Of a stretch of 64,000 nucleotides of DNA, positions 61,571 through 64,000 are shown piece by piece; positions within the stretch are counted from its first letter, which is position 1; each line of letters begins with the position of its first letter. The stretch spans positions 1-64,000 of the forward strand of contig NZ_JASAOI010000069.1 of NCBI RefSeq assembly GCF_029953285.1. Reading direction: 5' to 3'. Under the pieces are notes generated by a model. It made no database searches. It was not told the origin of the DNA and was given only the letters and a program-made list of their open reading frames with translations. Source of the DNA: Yinghuangia seranimata. GTDB taxonomy: Bacteria; Actinomycetota; Actinomycetes; Streptomycetales; Streptomycetaceae. The translations under genes and the position numbers were made by a program.

Positions 61571-62572
61571 CCCCGTCCGGGCGATTCCCCGCTGGCCGCG
61601 TTGCTGGGCCACTACGCGGTCGGCACGCCCCTCGGGTTCCGCCCCGTCGCCGAGGGACTGCTCAACCGCGGCTACGAGGTGACCACCACGGAAGGCCGCT
61701 GGTTCCTCAAGCACTACCTGCACCAGAGCCCGGCCGCGATCGCCTTCCAGCACCGCGTCACCGCGCGCCTGCCCCGGCACGGCGTCCCCGCCCTGCCGCC
61801 GGTCGCCGGCCGCGACGGCCGCACCGCCCGGTGCGTCGGCGGGCGGTGGTTCGCGCTGTTCCCGTGGGTCGAGGGCACGCACCGCGCGGGCGGCGAGCTC
61901 GACCACGCCGAGTGCGCGCGGCTCGGCGCGCTGCTCGGCAGCGTCCACGCGACCCTCATGCGGCTGCTGCCGCCCGTCCAGCAGCCGCTGTTCACCCCCG
62001 CCGCCGACGCCGCCGCGTCGATGGCCGTCGCCCACCGGCTCCTCGAGGGCATACGGGCGCGCCCGGTCCGCGAGACCTTCGACGAACTCGCGGAGCACCG
62101 GCTGATCGAGCGGCTGCGCATGCTGCGCCGTCTCGCCCACCGCCGCCCGCCCGACGACGCGGCGCCGCGCACCGGCTACGTGCACGGCGACTTCCACCCG
62201 CTGAACCTGCTGTACGCCGACCGCGACCCGGTCGCGATCATCGACTGGGACCGGCTCGCGGCGCTGCCGGACACCGAAGAGACCGTGCGCGCCGCGCTGC
62301 TGTTCTTCACCACCCGCCCGCAGGGCACCCTCGACCTCTCCCGGGTACGCGCGTTCATGCACGCCTACCGAGGCATCGCCGACCCCGGCGGCAGGCAGCT
62401 GGCCGCCGCCGTGCGCCGGCTGTGGTGGGAGCGGCTCAACGACTTCTGGATGCTCCGCCGGCACTACGACGAGAGCGACCACCGCTCCGACCCGCTGTTC
62501 GCGTCCGCCGCCGCGCTGATCGTGTGGTGGACGCGCAACTACGACGAGGTCATGGACGCGTTCGTCGGCTGA
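61562..62572 (+). CDS. Aminoglycoside-phosphotransferase-like (APH/CHK) kinase
   Basis: A 336-residue kinase-like protein. The ATP-binding lysine is in GRWFLKHYLH, the catalytic Brenner motif in TGYVHGDFHPLNLLYADRD (H-G-D-x-x-x-x-N) and the metal Asp in VAIIDWDRLAA. The mid-part ALFPWVEGTH is also conserved. Families of this type phosphorylate small metabolites (homoserine, choline, hydroxyl groups) as well as antibiotics. The start is leaderless with a palindromic operator on it. The function and ligand are unknown. Confidence 0.9.
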   Translation: MHTPRPGDSPLAALLGHYAVGTPLGFRPVAEGLLNRGYEVTTTEGRWFLKHYLHQSPAAIAFQHRVTARLPRHGVPALPPVAGRDGRTARCVGGRWFALFPWVEGTHRAGGELDHAECARLGALLGSVHATLMRLLPPVQQPLFTPAADAAASMAVAHRLLEGIRARPVRETFDELAEHRLIERLRMLRRLAHRRPPDDAAPRTGYVHGDFHPLNLLYADRDPVAIIDWDRLAALPDTEETVRAALLFFTTRPQGTLDLSRVRAFMHAYRGIADPGGRQLAAAVRRLWWERLNDFWMLRRHYDESDHRSDPLFASAAALIVWWTRNYDEVMDAFVG

Positions 62573-62577
62573 CCCGG

Positions 62578-64000
62578 CTACCGGGTCGAGGGGTTCCCGG
62601 CGGGCGGCGGCGCCGACGACGGCGTCGTCTGGGTCGGCGCCGCGCTGGTCGTCGAGGCCGACGTCGTCGACTGCTTCGAGGTCGCCGTCGGGCTCGACGA
62701 CTTCGAGGTCGCCGTCGGGCTCTGCGACTGCCACGTCGTGGCCGTCGACGGCGACGGCTGCTGCGCCTGGGTCGTCACGCGCCCGCCGGTCAGCGACGGC
62801 TTGGACGACGGCAGCTGATTGCCACCGGGGAACGGGTTGTCGTTCGACGTCTCGGTGGGCAGCTGCGTGCTCGGGCTCGTGCCCGTGTTCGGCGTCTGCC
62901 CACCGCTGCCGCCCTCGTCGGCGTCGTTCTTGTTCGTCAGGGCGAGCACCAGGATCGTCACACCGGCGATCACCGCGACCACCGCGGCGGCCACCAGCAC
63001 GTAGAACCCGCCGCCGCGCCGGCGACGCGGCTCCGACACGACCGGCATGGCGCCGGTCCCGCCGTCGTTCGCCGGCAGCGTGCGATGCCCGGGCGGCACA
63101 AGGGTGGTGGCCTCGAGGTCACTGTTGCGTCCCTGGGCCGGCCCGCCCGCGATCCGCGCGGTGGGCGCGGTCGGCGAAACGCCCGGCGCCCACGCCTGCC
63201 GGGTGGTGCCGGTGGGCGGCTGCGCGGGGATCCGCCCGGTCGGCGCCTGCACGTGGACCGTCTGCCCGGCCAGCGCGCGCCGCAGGTCCATCCGCATTTC
63301 TTCGGCGGTCTGGTACCGGTCGTCCGGGTTCTTGGCGAGCGCCTTCAGCGCGATCGCGTCCAGGTGCGGAGGGATACGCGCGTCCGAGGCGGACGGCGGA
63401 CGCGGGTCGTCCTGCACGTGCTGGTACACGACGGACAGCGGGGTGTCGCCGTTGAACGGCGGCCGCAGCGCCAGCAGTTCGTACAGCAGGCAGCCGCTGG
63501 AGTACAGGTCGCTGCGGGCGTCGACGGTACGGCCGAGGGCCTGCTCCGGGGAGAGGTACTGGGGCGTACCCATGACCATGCCGGTCTGGGTCATCGTCGT
63601 CGCGGCGCTGTGCAGCGCGCGGGCGATGCCGAAGTCCATCACCTTCACGGCGCCGGAGTTGGTGATGATGACGTTCGCGGGCTTGATGTCGCGGTGGATG
63701 ATGCCGTTCCGGTGGCTGTACTCGAGGGCCTCCAGCACGCCCTCGGTGATCCGCAGCGCCTGCTCCTGCGGTATCGGCGCTCCCGCGGACAGCAGTTCGC
63801 GCACCGTGCGGCCCTCGACGCACTCCATGACGATGAACGGCACCAGCTCCTCGCCGACGCGGTCCTCGCCGGTGTCGTACACCGACACGATCGCGGGGTG
63901 GTTGAGCGACGCGGCATTCTGCGCCTCGCGGCCGAAGCGCGAGCGGGCCACCGGGTCCTGGGCCAGATCGGGGCGCAGCGTCTTGACGGCGACGGTGCGC
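62578..64000 (-). CDS. Ser/Thr protein kinase (PknB-like), 5' end beyond the window
   Basis: Only the 474-residue C-terminal part is in the window; the gene continues past 64000. The kinase domain shows VAVKTL (catalytic Lys), E in REAQNAASL, IIHRDIKPANVI (HRD), VMDFGIARA (DFG) and SPEQALGRTVDARSDLYSSG. A Pro-rich juxtamembrane region (about 190-290 in the visible part), one transmembrane helix (FYVLVAAAVVAVIAGVTILVLAL) and a Ser/Thr/Pro-rich outer tail follow. No PASTA repeats are seen, unlike the cell-wall PknB. The stop TAG lies 5 bp from the end of the convergent APH-like gene. Targets unknown. Confidence 0.95.
   Translation of the reverse strand, partial: RTVAVKTLRPDLAQDPVARSRFGREAQNAASLNHPAIVSVYDTGEDRVGEELVPFIVMECVEGRTVRELLSAGAPIPQEQALRITEGVLEALEYSHRNGIIHRDIKPANVIITNSGAVKVMDFGIARALHSAATTMTQTGMVMGTPQYLSPEQALGRTVDARSDLYSSGCLLYELLALRPPFNGDTPLSVVYQHVQDDPRPPSASDARIPPHLDAIALKALAKNPDDRYQTAEEMRMDLRRALAGQTVHVQAPTGRIPAQPPTGTTRQAWAPGVSPTAPTARIAGGPAQGRNSDLEATTLVPPGHRTLPANDGGTGAMPVVSEPRRRRGGGFYVLVAAAVVAVIAGVTILVLALTNKNDADEGGSGGQTPNTGTSPSTQLPTETSNDNPFPGGNQLPSSKPSLTGGRVTTQAQQPSPSTATTWQSQSPTATSKSSSPTATSKQSTTSASTTSAAPTQTTPSSAPPPAGNPSTR

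Overview
The window is a 64 kb piece of a very GC-rich, linear-chromosome-type actinomycete chromosome, most likely Streptomyces or a close relative in the Streptomycetaceae. The reasons are GTG starts and four-base stop/start overlaps, an Scr1-type HTH/DUF397 pair, SigE-family sigma factor, GerW sporulation protein, SEC-C/DUF5926 protein, a TPP riboswitch before cytX, a resuscitation-factor-like LysM protein with a long structured leader, and the block YcnI-Sco-PCuAC-CopCD-DyP peroxidase close to pheA, which is a known Streptomyces arrangement. A perfect 16-bp ParB site (parS) at 38537-38552 and a small cluster of DnaA-box-like sequences near 52.0 kb suggest the window is not far from oriC.

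Region by region. 0-0.9 kb: no convincing gene, but a regularly spaced array of GC-rich hairpins. 0.9-2.2 kb: Scr1-type regulator, its DUF397 partner and a small basic protein. 2.4-4.8 kb: acetyltransferase, DoxX-like membrane protein, ECF sigma factor with a Pro/Thr-rich membrane partner. 4.9-8.8 kb: redox and stress genes (zinc alcohol dehydrogenase, membrane thioredoxin with DUF4395, SMR transporter, azoreductase) and a divergent TetR regulator with two matching operators. 8.8-14.0 kb: one tightly coupled catabolic operon (acyl-CoA dehydrogenase, DUF35, thiolase, MaoC, RidA, MmgE/PrpD, cupin) in which three genes are visibly damaged. 14.1-18.7 kb: TerD-vWA fusion, aldehyde dehydrogenase, nitrilase-like protein. 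18.8-27.4 kb: rpf-like secreted muralytic protein with riboswitch, divergent Ku and polymerase-ligase (NHEJ), GerW, a Cys/Ser/Gly-tailed membrane protein, amino-acid permease pair, tRNA-Ser. 27.5-42.7 kb: HtrA protease, CytX thiamine-precursor transporter, GDPD, anti-sigma-like ATPases, DUF5926, primase-polymerase-like protein, two glycosyltransferases and a large membrane phosphatase-like protein. 43.0-49.2 kb: copper handling and DyP peroxidase operon. 49.2-64 kb: WXG/EspC-like protein with a DUF1023 hydrolase, FetB-like permease, pheA, polysaccharide deacetylase, PAP2/diacylglycerol kinase fusion, two HAD phosphatases, MFS and F420-type oxidoreductase, an APH-like kinase, and the 3' part of a Ser/Thr protein kinase that runs off the right edge.

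Most genes are ordinary housekeeping or stress genes. The best leads are the hairpin array at the left edge, the decaying catabolic operon, a candidate small RNA with its own promoter and terminator near 34.5 kb, parS lying inside the start of a coding region, the DnaA-box-like cluster, and a few proteins with unusual tails or lost catalytic residues. I saw no CRISPR array, no prophage, no insertion sequence and no convincing wholly new defence or biosynthetic system. The family names come from reading motifs by eye, with no database search.
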